From contig CALSPX010000015.1 of NCBI GenBank assembly GCA_943788345.1, positions 1 through 64,000 on the forward strand: a DNA stretch of 64,000 bases, in the 5' to 3' direction. Every line of letters starts with the position of its first letter. Position 1 is the first letter of the stretch. Origin of the DNA: Ascidiaceihabitans sp023955215 (lineage in GTDB: Bacteria > Pseudomonadota > Alphaproteobacteria > Rhodobacterales > Rhodobacteraceae). Positions 26,796 to 34,682 of the stretch are shown here, in pieces. A program made the translations under genes and the position numbers. The notes under the pieces were generated by a model. The model was not told the origin of the DNA, searched no databases, and saw nothing but the letters and a program-made list of their open reading frames with translations.

Positions 26796-27592
26796 TACGC
26801 TCTCTCGTTTTTGCAGGGTTCCTTTGTTCTGCCAGTTTAGCACAGTCTGATACCCTGAAACTTGCAGTAACGACTTCGTTTGAAAACTCTGGACTGGCAG
26901 ATGTCTTGCTTCCTGAGATCGAAGCGGACCTTGGAATAGACCTACAGTTGCTGGTCGTTGGCACGGGCCAAGCATTGAGGCTGGGCGAAGCGGGGGATGT
27001 TGACGCGATCTTAGTCCATTCACGTGCCTCTGAAGAGGCATTTGTTGCGAATGGGTTAGGCACGCACCGCCGCGAAATCATGTACAATGATTTTGTGCTG
27101 ATTGGTCCTAAATCGGACAAGGCTCAGATTGGCGCAACAAGCGGCGCGGCCGAAAGCCTGCAAAGAATAGCGGATGCTCAGGCTACATATGTCAGCCGTG
27201 GTGATGACAGTGGAACGCACAAAGCGGAACTGAAAGTATGGCAGATCGCTGAACGAGACCCAGCAAAATTTGGCTCTTGGTACAACGCCGTCGGGGCAGG
27301 GATGGGAGCTGCCTTGAACACCGCGTCTGCCCTCAATGCATACATCCTATCGGATCGGGCGAGCTGGCTAAATTTCAAGAACAAGGGCGATTTGGCGCTG
27401 CTGTTTTCGGGCGATCCAGTGCTGTTCAACCAGTACGCATATCTACCGGTCAATCCGGCAAGGCATCCGACTGTGCAGTATGAGATGGCGATGCAATTGG
27501 AGGAATGGTTGCTCAGCGATAAGTCGGCTGCGTTGATCAATACTTATCAGATCAATGGCGAAACGCTGTTTGTCTTCAACGGACAACAATAG
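26792..27592 (+). CDS. tupA: Tungstate ABC transporter substrate-binding protein TupA
   Basis: A 266-residue periplasmic binding protein. A short signal peptide ends at about residue 18 (CSASLAQS). The mature part opens with LKLAVTTSFENSGL and later has VSRGDDSGTHKAEL, both marks of the TupA/WtpA-type oxyanion site. ATGA overlap with tupC. Tungstate would serve tungsten enzymes; no tungstoenzyme is in the window, though MsrP 17 kb away uses molybdenum cofactor. Confidence 0.9.
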   Translation: MIRSLVFAGFLCSASLAQSDTLKLAVTTSFENSGLADVLLPEIEADLGIDLQLLVVGTGQALRLGEAGDVDAILVHSRASEEAFVANGLGTHRREIMYNDFVLIGPKSDKAQIGATSGAAESLQRIADAQATYVSRGDDSGTHKAELKVWQIAERDPAKFGSWYNAVGAGMGAALNTASALNAYILSDRASWLNFKNKGDLALLFSGDPVLFNQYAYLPVNPARHPTVQYEMAMQLEEWLLSDKSAALINTYQINGETLFVFNGQQ

Positions 27593-27603
27593 AGATAGGT
27601 GGT

Positions 27604-27629
27604 GCAGAGCGAACCAAAGCCCGCTCTGC
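27604..27629. terminator. Hairpin between convergent tupA and betaine-transporter genes
   Basis: GCAGAGCG and CGCTCTGC form a perfect 8-bp stem around a 10-base loop. There is no T-run on either side, so it is only a possible terminator. Confidence 0.45.
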
Positions 27630-27637
27630 TAGGTGTA

Positions 27638-28681
27638 CTAAGCCGCTTGAGTGCTTGAGATGCGTGGAACCAGTGCTTTGACCAGATCCCGCATGTTCAA
27701 CTCGCCGATTGGCTCGCCGTCGCTCATTACGCGGTAGGTCAATGCGGTATCGCCCTCTGACAGAGCAATCAAAGATTCAAGGTTGTCATCAGCCTCAACG
27801 TCGCCAGCAAATTTCTTGCTCCTCAACGGGTTCGTAATAGAACGAATGCGCAGAACGCGAGCGCGGTTAATATCGCTTACAAAGTCCTCGATGTACGGAT
27901 CTGCTGGGTTCAGTAGAATACCTTGCGGCTCACCCTGTTGAACAACAGCACCGTCTTTGAGGATCACAAGATGGTCCGCCAATTTCAACGCTTCGTCCAA
28001 GTCGTGCGTAATGAAAATGATCGTTTTCTTCAGCTCAAGCTGTAGCTCAAGCAACAAGTCTTGCATGTCTGTGCGGATCAAAGGATCGAGGGCAGAAAAT
28101 GCCTCGTCCATCAACATGATGTCAGTGTTTGCGGTCAGCGCACGGGCGATGCCCACACGTTGCTGCATTCCGCCTGACAGTTGTGATGGATAGTGGTCTT
28201 CATAACCACCCAACCCAACACGCTCTAGCCATTTGCGGGCCTCAGTGTCTTGGGTTTCTTTGTCCATTCCACGCACTTCCAGCGACATTGCTGCGTTCTG
28301 CTGAACTGTACGGTGTGGTAAAAGCGCGAACTTCTGGAACACCATCGACATCTTCTCTTGGCGTAAAGTGCGAAGATCGGCTTGGGACAGTTGTGTAACG
28401 TCTTCTCCATCTACAACGATCTCACCAGCAGTGGGCTCAATCAGACGGTTAAGGTGACGAATGAGGGTAGATTTCCCTGAACCAGAAAGGCCCATCACAA
28501 CAGTGATTTCACCAGCTTGCATATCCACATCGATCGACTGAAGGCCTAGAACGTGTTTATGCTTTTCAAGCAATTCTTCCTTGCCCATGCCGTCTTGGAC
28601 ATGTGGCAAAACTGATTTGTCATCAGCACCAAATATTTTGAAGAGCCCGCGCAGTTTAACTTTAGGTGTATTCTTTAGCAT
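27638..28681 (-). CDS. Glycine-betaine-type ABC transporter ATP-binding protein (ProV/OpuAA-like)
   Basis: A 347-residue ATPase of the quaternary-amine transporter family: Walker A GLSGSGKST, signature LSGGMQQRVGIARAL, Walker B IMLMDEAFSALDP. The N-terminal extension holds FKIFG and residues ~290-345 form a CBS-like tail (DGEPIGELNMRDLVKALVPR), as in ProV. Third gene of the binding protein-permease-ATPase operon, 11 bases after the permease. The substrate may be glycine betaine, choline, DMSP or TMAO; the methylated-amine island 23 kb away makes TMAO (TmoW/TmoV type) worth considering. Confidence 0.88.
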   Translation of the reverse strand: MLKNTPKVKLRGLFKIFGADDKSVLPHVQDGMGKEELLEKHKHVLGLQSIDVDMQAGEITVVMGLSGSGKSTLIRHLNRLIEPTAGEIVVDGEDVTQLSQADLRTLRQEKMSMVFQKFALLPHRTVQQNAAMSLEVRGMDKETQDTEARKWLERVGLGGYEDHYPSQLSGGMQQRVGIARALTANTDIMLMDEAFSALDPLIRTDMQDLLLELQLELKKTIIFITHDLDEALKLADHLVILKDGAVVQQGEPQGILLNPADPYIEDFVSDINRARVLRIRSITNPLRSKKFAGDVEADDNLESLIALSEGDTALTYRVMSDGEPIGELNMRDLVKALVPRISSTQAA

Positions 28682-28692
28682 GTGCTGGCCCC

Positions 28693-29727
28693 TTACGATG
28701 TTTTGCTTTTGGCACGGTCAATCCGTGACAAGGCAGCTTTTGATGTGCGGTCCAACATAACAGCAAGCAGAACGATACAGATACCAGCCATAAGACCGAC
28801 ACCCAGCTCCAAGTTACGAATGCCACGAAGGACAAGAACGCCCAGACCAGGTGCTGTGACCATGGATGCGATCACAACCATTGCCAAACTCATCATGATC
28901 GTTTGGTTTAGGCCTGCCATAATGTTTGGCAATGCGAGGGGCAATTCAACTTTGGATAATTTCTGTCGGGCATTCATGCCGAACGCATTACCTGCTTCAA
29001 TCACATCTTGGTCAACAAGGCGGATGCCTAGGTCAGTCAAACGGATGATCGGCACAATTGCGTAAAGCGTGATCGCGATACCGTACAGGCGTGATTCACC
29101 GATTGGGAACAAGAAGATGAGTGGAATCAAATACACGAAGGTCGGCAAAGTTTGGAGCAAGTCCAAAACAGGAATGACCATGCGTTGTAGCCTGTTATAT
29201 TTCGACATCGCAATACCGATTGGGATGCCGAATATAGCCGATATCACCGTACAGACTAAGATAACGGCGAGGGTCTCCATCGCTGGCTCAAAGTGATCAA
29301 CGAACGCAAAAAAGCTGAGGCAGAATGCGTTGAACAGCATCACTGAAACAGAACGTGTCGCATACCATGTGACGAGCAAGAGCATCGCCATGATCAGGAA
29401 CCAAGGGGCTTGGGTGAACAGATACAATGTACCGTCCAGCATCCATGAAAGTGGCTGCGTAATAGGATCTAGAATAGTGCGCAAAGCTGGGCGGATGGCC
29501 AAAAAGCCTTCTTCCAAACCTTTTACAACATCGCGGGTCTGTGTGATTTGACCACACGCTTCATTCAACGCGTCCAATGACGGGAACGGAATTGTATAGA
29601 ACGGTTCTTCGACCGCATTGCCTGTCTCGGCGAGTAAGTCAGCCATAGACATTGGCGCTTCGGACGTGCCGGCATCACACCAGTCGCGCAGTCCAAGCGC
29701 ATTAAAAAACCAATCGTAGGTCGCCAT
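28693..29727 (-). CDS. Glycine-betaine-type ABC transporter permease (ProW/OpuAB-like)
   Basis: A 344-residue inner-membrane permease. A long N-terminal cytosolic/periplasmic part (to ~residue 85) is followed by about six membrane helices, including MAMLLLVTWYATRSVSVMLFNAF and the permease loop DVIEAGNAFGMNARQKLSKVELPLALPNIMAGLNQ (EAGxAFG...LP.A.P.I...). It starts after a hairpin that separates it from the binding-protein gene. A GGGGGG run lies just upstream of the ATG as the ribosome site. Confidence 0.88.
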   Translation of the reverse strand: MATYDWFFNALGLRDWCDAGTSEAPMSMADLLAETGNAVEEPFYTIPFPSLDALNEACGQITQTRDVVKGLEEGFLAIRPALRTILDPITQPLSWMLDGTLYLFTQAPWFLIMAMLLLVTWYATRSVSVMLFNAFCLSFFAFVDHFEPAMETLAVILVCTVISAIFGIPIGIAMSKYNRLQRMVIPVLDLLQTLPTFVYLIPLIFLFPIGESRLYGIAITLYAIVPIIRLTDLGIRLVDQDVIEAGNAFGMNARQKLSKVELPLALPNIMAGLNQTIMMSLAMVVIASMVTAPGLGVLVLRGIRNLELGVGLMAGICIVLLAVMLDRTSKAALSRIDRAKSKTS

Positions 29728-29737
29728 TTGCGTCCCC

Positions 29738-29778
29738 CCAAAAAAGAAAGGCCCGCAGCCATGTTTCAGGCTGCGGGC
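29738..29778 (-). terminator. Intra-operon attenuating terminator between binding protein and permease
   Basis: On the minus strand GCCCGCAGCC and GGCTGCGGGC form a perfect 10-bp stem around TGAAACAT and are followed by CTTTCTTTTTT. It lies 12 bases after the binding-protein stop and ends 10 bases before the permease start, so read-through is needed for the permease and ATPase. Confidence 0.9.
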
Positions 29779-29790
29779 TTGTATTAATTT

Positions 29791-30759
29791 TTATTTAAGT
29801 AGAGCAGCCAATTTGCCTTTGGCTTCGTCGTTCAACCAGTTAGCCCAAAGATCTTTGTTGTTGGTCAAGAAGTAAACAGCCGCTTCGTCGTAAGAAGCGT
29901 TGTTGTCTAGACGCCATGCAAGAACTTCGCCCATCTGAGCATTAGTGAAGGTTACGTTCTTCATCAACTCAGCGATTGCTGGCTCACGCTCAACGAATGC
30001 TTGAGACGCTGCAGTTACAACTTTAGCTGCTGGGTATGCAGAGAAAGATGGGTCTGCACAGTCTACAGAACCGTTACATGTGTGTGCTTCAGCATTGTAT
30101 TCGCCAACAGTAACAGCAACCATTGGGTATTTACCCAAGACAGCTGTTGGTGCCCAGTAGTAACCGAACCATGGTGCTTTGTCTGCGTATGCAGCCGCGA
30201 TGGAAGTCTGAAGAGTTTCACCAGAACCGTGCTGGAAGCGCTCTAGGCCACCTTCTTCTGCTTTCAAAGCAATCAGGTTGTTGTTGTTGATGATGTCACA
30301 CGCCCAGCCAGATGGGCAGTCGTTGAACTTGCCACCAACAGCAGCAGGGTTAGCCATGATGCCTTCCCAAGTTGTGAGCTCTGGGTTGGATTCAGCCAAA
30401 TACGCTGGGATCCACCAAGCTTCTACACCACCGTCAGAAAGAACGTTTGTAAGCTCAACAAGTTTGCCGTCAGCCAATAGGCCTTCGTATGCAGGTGTTG
30501 AGTTCGCCCAAACTTCAGTTAGCAAATCTGGCTCACCAGTTTCGGCCAAAGATGTCAAAGCTGGAACAGTTGAAGATGGTACAACTTGTACTTCACAGCC
30601 GTAGCCTTGCTCCATCAAGAATTTTGAAACAGCGGTTACAACAGCAGATGATGCCCAGTCCATTTCAGTGATAGATACTTTACCGCAATCAGCCATTGCA
30701 GATGTGCCGAACATGCCAGCGGATACAACGGCAACAGTGCCGAGTAGGTTGAGTTTCAT
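29791..30759 (-). CDS. Glycine-betaine-type ABC transporter periplasmic binding protein (ProX/TmoX-like)
   Basis: A 322-residue periplasmic protein with a Sec signal peptide (MKLNLLGTVAVVSAGMFGTSAMA). The mature part has the OpuAC pattern: ITEMDWASSAVVTAVSKFLMEQGYGCEV, PDLLTEVWAN, EAWWIPAYLAE and WFGYYWAPTAVLGKY, with several tryptophans that could form the aromatic cage for a quaternary amine. Two pairs of cysteines (CPSGWAC, CNGSVDC) suggest disulfides. Candidates for the ligand are betaine, choline, DMSP or TMAO; sequence alone does not decide. Confidence 0.9.
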   Translation of the reverse strand: MKLNLLGTVAVVSAGMFGTSAMADCGKVSITEMDWASSAVVTAVSKFLMEQGYGCEVQVVPSSTVPALTSLAETGEPDLLTEVWANSTPAYEGLLADGKLVELTNVLSDGGVEAWWIPAYLAESNPELTTWEGIMANPAAVGGKFNDCPSGWACDIINNNNLIALKAEEGGLERFQHGSGETLQTSIAAAYADKAPWFGYYWAPTAVLGKYPMVAVTVGEYNAEAHTCNGSVDCADPSFSAYPAAKVVTAASQAFVEREPAIAELMKNVTFTNAQMGEVLAWRLDNNASYDEAAVYFLTNNKDLWANWLNDEAKGKLAALLK

Positions 30760-31149
30760 AGTGGTCTCCCGTTAATATTTTTTTAGCGGCGCACCTTCGA
30801 GGGTGTGCTTCATAGGCCGCAGCATAGGCAAACTATTGCGCGAAATTACAGCAAAAAGTTTATTTTTTTGGGTCACTCAGTTTGTGGTGACGCTTTACCC
30901 CGAAGAAGTGTCGGTTATGGTCTGTAATTTGGAGAATTACAACAGTGATCGATGAAAATTTGTAAAATTATAACTTAAAAGCAGTAGGTTTTATCTAGGA
31001 AAACGAGAACTGATGAATGTTTCATCGGGTGTCGCAATCAGACCGTGGGTTCAAAAAAACAGATTCTTGAGGTATATTTTGACGTCGGTATTACGTCGGT
31101 ATCCTGTCGGTATTGCGTAAGTGGTCTATCGGTTGTTCCTGCCACAAAA
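30760..31149. other. Intergenic region upstream of the betaine-type transporter
   Basis: About 390 bases without a convincing gene. It is AT-rich near 30840-31010 and must hold the promoter of the minus-strand transporter operon. It contains the three-copy 11-bp repeat described separately; a related GTCGGTTA occurs at about 30909. No RNA gene was recognised. Confidence 0.7.
31084..31113. repeat. Three tandem GTCGGTAT units with exact 11-bp period
   Basis: GTCGGTAT occurs at 31084-31091, 31095-31102 and 31106-31113. An 11-bp period places the copies on the same face of the helix, as in tandem regulator sites. It lies 325 bases upstream of the transporter start and 37 bases before the leuB terminator. 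Confidence 0.8.
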
Positions 31150-31187
31150 TGCAAACGGCCCGGCGGTTCTGTTGAACCACCGGGCCG
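31150..31187 (-). terminator. Terminator of leuB
   Basis: GGCCCGGCGGTTC (31157-31169) and GAACCACCGGGCC (31174-31186) form a 13-bp stem with one weak pair around a 4-base loop. The minus-strand tail GTTTGCATTTTG is T-rich. Confidence 0.8.
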
Positions 31188-31211
31188 CGAAATAATAAAA
31201 ATCGATTTGGC

Positions 31212-32318
31212 TTAGAGGCTCGCGTCAAGCGCTGCCAAAATCGCGTCACCCATTTCAGTGGTAGACACTGGTGTGCCGTCTTCTGGACCCATCAAGTCTG
31301 CAGTGCGAACACCGTCAGCCAGAACTTTTTCAACCGCTGCTTCAAGGCGTGTTGCCTCGTCGCCTTGGTCAAAGGAATAGCGAAGCGCCATCGCAAAGCT
31401 AAGAGTACAAGCGATCGGGTTGGCTTTGCCTTGGCCAGTGATGTCTGGGGCTGAACCGTGAACCGGTTCGTACAATGCTTTTGGACGACCGTTGTCACCA
31501 GGTGCACCAAGAGATGCGGATGGCAACATGCCAAGTGAGCCTGTCAGCATTGCCGCGCAATCAGATAGAATGTCGCCAAACAAGTTGTCGGTCAAAATGA
31601 TGTCGAACTGTTTAGGGGCACGCACCAACTGCATTGCGCCGTTGTCGGCGTACATGTGGGATAGCTCAACATCTGGATAATCTTCGTCGTGCACTTTTTG
31701 CACAACTTCGCGCCATAGAATGCCACTTTCCATAACGTTGGCTTTTTCCATGGAGCAGACTTTGTTGCCACGGCGACGGGCCAATTCAAATGCGGAACGT
31801 GCAACGCGGTCAATTTCAGACTCTGTATAACGCTGTGTGTTGATGCCAACGCGCTCGTTGCCTTCTTCAAAAATCCCGCGTGGCTCACCGAAGTAAACAC
31901 CAGAGGTCAATTCACGTACGATCATGATGTCCAGACCAGCAACCAATTCTTTTTTCAAAGAAGAGAAGTCTGCCAATGCGTCAAAGCACTGCGCCGGACG
32001 TAGGTTTGAAAACAGGTCCATCTCTTTGCGAAGGCGCAACAAGCCGCGCTCTGGTTTCACAGAGAAATCAAGGTCGTCATATTTCGGGCCGCCAACAGCG
32101 CCCAAAAGAACGGCATCTGCTTCAAGGGCTTTGGCCATTGTATCGTCGTGAAGAGGAGTGCCGTGGGCGTCATATGCGCAACCACCAACAAGATCTTCAG
32201 AGACATCAAAGTTCAAATCGCGCTTATCGCCGTACCATGTGATGATGCGTTTAACTTGGTCCATAACTTCTGGACCGATGCCGTCACCGGCGAGAATAAG
32301 TAGCGAAGGGTTAGACAT
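31212..32318 (-). CDS. leuB: 3-isopropylmalate dehydrogenase
   Basis: Oxidative decarboxylation step of leucine synthesis, NAD-dependent. The 368-residue protein has the family motifs LAGDGIGPEV, PERGLLRLRKEMDLFSNLRPA (in parts), the catalytic Tyr/Lys regions TSGVYFGEPRG and NVMESGILWREV, the metal-site NLFGDILSD and GSAPDITGQGKANP. ATG 32318 has GGAG eight bases upstream; ATG 32324 is too close to that site. Monocistronic here, with leuC/D not in the window. Confidence 0.96.
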   Translation of the reverse strand: MSNPSLLILAGDGIGPEVMDQVKRIITWYGDKRDLNFDVSEDLVGGCAYDAHGTPLHDDTMAKALEADAVLLGAVGGPKYDDLDFSVKPERGLLRLRKEMDLFSNLRPAQCFDALADFSSLKKELVAGLDIMIVRELTSGVYFGEPRGIFEEGNERVGINTQRYTESEIDRVARSAFELARRRGNKVCSMEKANVMESGILWREVVQKVHDEDYPDVELSHMYADNGAMQLVRAPKQFDIILTDNLFGDILSDCAAMLTGSLGMLPSASLGAPGDNGRPKALYEPVHGSAPDITGQGKANPIACTLSFAMALRYSFDQGDEATRLEAAVEKVLADGVRTADLMGPEDGTPVSTTEMGDAILAALDASL

Positions 32319-32481
32319 TTGCATGGCTCCGATGAAATTAGGTTCGAACGGGGCCTAGCCTGAGCAGAGGGTAGGGTCAAGTTTTGGTGAAGCTCGCATG
32401 CAGTGACACCTGTCAGGTTGCTCATCAGGCGCGGTGCAAATAAACATAGGGCACCGCAAATATCAGAGGATATTTAAGCTG

Positions 32482-33222
32482 ATGGAAACGCCCCCTTTAT
32501 TACCACGTGTTGAGCAGACCATTTTTGATGGGCAACCTGCGTGGATCAAACGGCCTGAGGAAACGCGTTCAAGTCGCTTTGTGATTCTTCACAAGATTTT
32601 GCAGCATATTATGCCAAAGGTCTTACATCCTACGGGTGCTTTGGGTGGTATGGATGCGATCCGCCAAGAGGCAAAACGGTTAGAGATTTTTGACGCAGCG
32701 TCCTTGCCCGTTCCGAAAGTGTTGGCGTTGACAGAGGGCAGTGTTGTTTTGTCAGACACGGGCAAACAGTTGCGCGGTGTGTTGTTGGGAATGGCGGATG
32801 CGCAGCTAAAATTTGCGATGCTAGAACGTGCCATGCGTGGATTGGTTGCGGTTCATGCCGCGGGTCTTTCGCATGGCCGTCCGTTTCTAAGGGACATGAC
32901 TGTGGACGCGGATGACACGCTGCATTTCCTTGATCTGGAAGAAGACCCAACAGCACGGATGACATTAGAAGATGCGCAAGCGCGTGATGTTTGGTTGCTG
33001 TTGTCGTCTTGCACGGAGTTTTGCGAAGAGCCGTTTAAAGATCTTAACCACCTGCTAGATATATATTTTTCTGAATGTCAGGGCGATATTTCGGTCAATC
33101 TGTCTGCGCTGGGCAGGGCGCTACGCCCATATCGTCGGATCATATCTGTGCTGCGCGTCAAGGATGTGAGCAAAGATGTGACAGGTGCCTATTGGTCCGT
33201 TCGGGTTCTTGAAGATTTATAA
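32482..33222 (+). CDS. Predicted kinase-like protein (InaA/Kdo-kinase-like fold)
   Basis: About 246 residues with the outline of a small eukaryotic-type/lipopolysaccharide kinase fold: a lysine in PAWIKRPEE, an alpha-C-like acid in IRQEAKRLEIF, a catalytic-loop-like HAAGLSHGRPFLRDMTVDADD and a metal-loop-like LHFLDLEED. The usual HRD/HGD loop is altered (HGRPFLRDM), so it may phosphorylate an unusual target or be inactive. The start is unclear: ATG 32482 is taken, and GTG 32434 is in frame; neither has a good ribosome site. It stands alone with its own terminator. Confidence 0.6.
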   Translation: METPPLLPRVEQTIFDGQPAWIKRPEETRSSRFVILHKILQHIMPKVLHPTGALGGMDAIRQEAKRLEIFDAASLPVPKVLALTEGSVVLSDTGKQLRGVLLGMADAQLKFAMLERAMRGLVAVHAAGLSHGRPFLRDMTVDADDTLHFLDLEEDPTARMTLEDAQARDVWLLLSSCTEFCEEPFKDLNHLLDIYFSECQGDISVNLSALGRALRPYRRIISVLRVKDVSKDVTGAYWSVRVLEDL

Positions 33223-33253
33223 GCTACCTTTTTCAGTGACCTATTCCCCAAAC

Positions 33254-33286
33254 GAAAAAAGCCACCCTCGCAAGGGTGGCCTTTTT
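33254..33286. terminator. Bidirectional terminator
   Basis: GCCACCCT and AGGGTGGC form a perfect 8-bp stem around CGCA, with an A-run before and a T-run after; it serves the kinase-like gene and the convergent rpmJ. Confidence 0.9.
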
Positions 33287-33322
33287 AAACTCTAGCTTAA
33301 AACAGCTAGGTCAATCTAACGA

Positions 33323-33448
33323 TTAACCTTGGCGTGCTTTGAAGCGTGGGTTTGTTTTGTTGATCACGTAAACGCGGCCTTTACGACGTACGATACGGCA
33401 GTCGCGGTGGCGGCTCTTAAGTGAGCGAAGTGAGTTGCGTACCTTCAT
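33323..33448 (-). CDS. rpmJ: 50S ribosomal protein L36, YkgO type
   Basis: A 41-residue ribosomal protein too short for most ORF scans. Read on the minus strand, it begins MKVRNSLRSLKSRHRDCRIV and ends with NPRFKARQG. It is highly basic. The four zinc-ligand Cys/His residues of standard L36 are reduced to a single Cys, which marks the YkgO (C-minus) type that alphaproteobacteria use as their only L36. An AAAGG lies upstream of the ATG. Confidence 0.95.
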   Translation of the reverse strand: MKVRNSLRSLKSRHRDCRIVRRKGRVYVINKTNPRFKARQG

Positions 33449-33557
33449 TGGAACGAACCTTTCTAAGTCTTGGCGCGAACCGCGCCGGTTAAATCAAGTG
33501 CCCAACAAAGTTAGGCGGTTAGGCGGGTGTCTGACATAAGCCGGACAATCAAACAAG

Positions 33558-33632
33558 TGGTGGGCGATACAAGGATCGAACTTGTGACCCCTTCAATGTC
33601 AATGAAGTGCTCTACCGCTGAGCTAATCGCCC
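33558..33632 (-). tRNA. tRNA-Val(GAC)
   Basis: A 75-base cloverleaf on the minus strand with acceptor GGGCGAT/ATCGCCC, anticodon arm CTTCA-TTGACAT-TGAAG giving GAC, T arm AGTTCGATCC and an encoded CCA. Two small hairpins lie just upstream (33657-33690). Confidence 0.97.
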
Positions 33633-33782
33633 ACTCTACCGCTTTGAACTTGAACACCCCTAATAAAAAGGGGCGCGAAAATCCGCGCCGGTAAGGGGCG
33701 TATAAAAGGAGTCGTTGCAGGGATCAAGGGCTTTTGGCTTATGTCATTCATACTATATGGTAAAAGCATCAAAGGACCCGAT

Positions 33783-34643
33783 ATGCCTAAGTTTGCTTAC
33801 GAAGTAATGCACCCTGAAAAGCACACATCTTGTGTTGTTTTTGCCTCGCCCCACAGTGGGCGGGACTATCCGTGGTCCTTTTTGCGTAAGACAATTTTGG
33901 ACGAACATTTCATCAGAACCTCTGAAGATGCCTTTGTAGACAAGCTTTTTGACTGTGCGCCGCAATTTGGGACCAGCTTTTTGAAGGCAGGTGCGCCGCG
34001 TGCTTTCGTTGATTTGAATCGCAGTGCTGATGAATTGGACCCTGCGTTGATTGAGGGGGTGCGCCGCGTTGGTCAAAATCCACGCATTGCGTCAGGTTTA
34101 GGGGTGATTCCCCGTGTTGTTGCGGGTGGACGTGCGATTTATCGTGGTAAAATCAGCGAAGCAGAGGCGCAACGCAGGATCACGCTGTACTGGCGTCCCT
34201 ATCATGAGATGTTGCAAAAGCTGCTGGACAGCGCGCATCGGCGGTTTGGTCAGTCAGTTTTGATTGATTGCCATTCGATGCCTCATGAAGCGATGGACGG
34301 TGTTGCCAAAGGTGGCATGCGACGTCCCGATGTTGTGTTGGGGGATCGGTTTGGGTCTTCTGCAGCAGCTGAAGTTGTTGATCGCCTTGAGGCAGCATTT
34401 GTTGCGGCGGGGTTCGTTGTAACGCGCAATACGCCGTTTGCGGGTGCCTACATTACCCAAGCTTACGGCCGCCCGAATAAAGGACAGCATGCCGTTCAGG
34501 TCGAAATCGATCGCTCTATATATATGAACGAACAGTTGATCCGCCCGAACGGTGATTTTGAGCAGGTGCAAGCCGCGCTTCGAGGTGTGATTAAAGAGGC
34601 GGCGGCGATTGGTCAGGGGCGCGTGCCCTTGGCTGCGGAATAA
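33783..34643 (+). CDS. N-formylglutamate amidohydrolase family protein
   Basis: A 286-residue metal hydrolase of the N-formylglutamate deformylase fold, a step in histidine catabolism or a related N-formyl/N-acyl amino acid degradation. Family marks are FASPHSGRDYP, FVDLNRSADELDP, VLIDCHSMPH, NTPFAGAYITQAYG and HAVQVEIDRSIYMNE. The start at 33783 has AAAGGA six bases upstream; an ATG 42 bases earlier would add unrelated residues. No hut genes are adjacent, so the native substrate is uncertain. Confidence 0.9.
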   Translation: MPKFAYEVMHPEKHTSCVVFASPHSGRDYPWSFLRKTILDEHFIRTSEDAFVDKLFDCAPQFGTSFLKAGAPRAFVDLNRSADELDPALIEGVRRVGQNPRIASGLGVIPRVVAGGRAIYRGKISEAEAQRRITLYWRPYHEMLQKLLDSAHRRFGQSVLIDCHSMPHEAMDGVAKGGMRRPDVVLGDRFGSSAAAEVVDRLEAAFVAAGFVVTRNTPFAGAYITQAYGRPNKGQHAVQVEIDRSIYMNEQLIRPNGDFEQVQAALRGVIKEAAAIGQGRVPLAAE

Positions 34644-34682
34644 GACCTCGCTGTTTTGGGTGGTTGCGGATAAAGCGATGCC

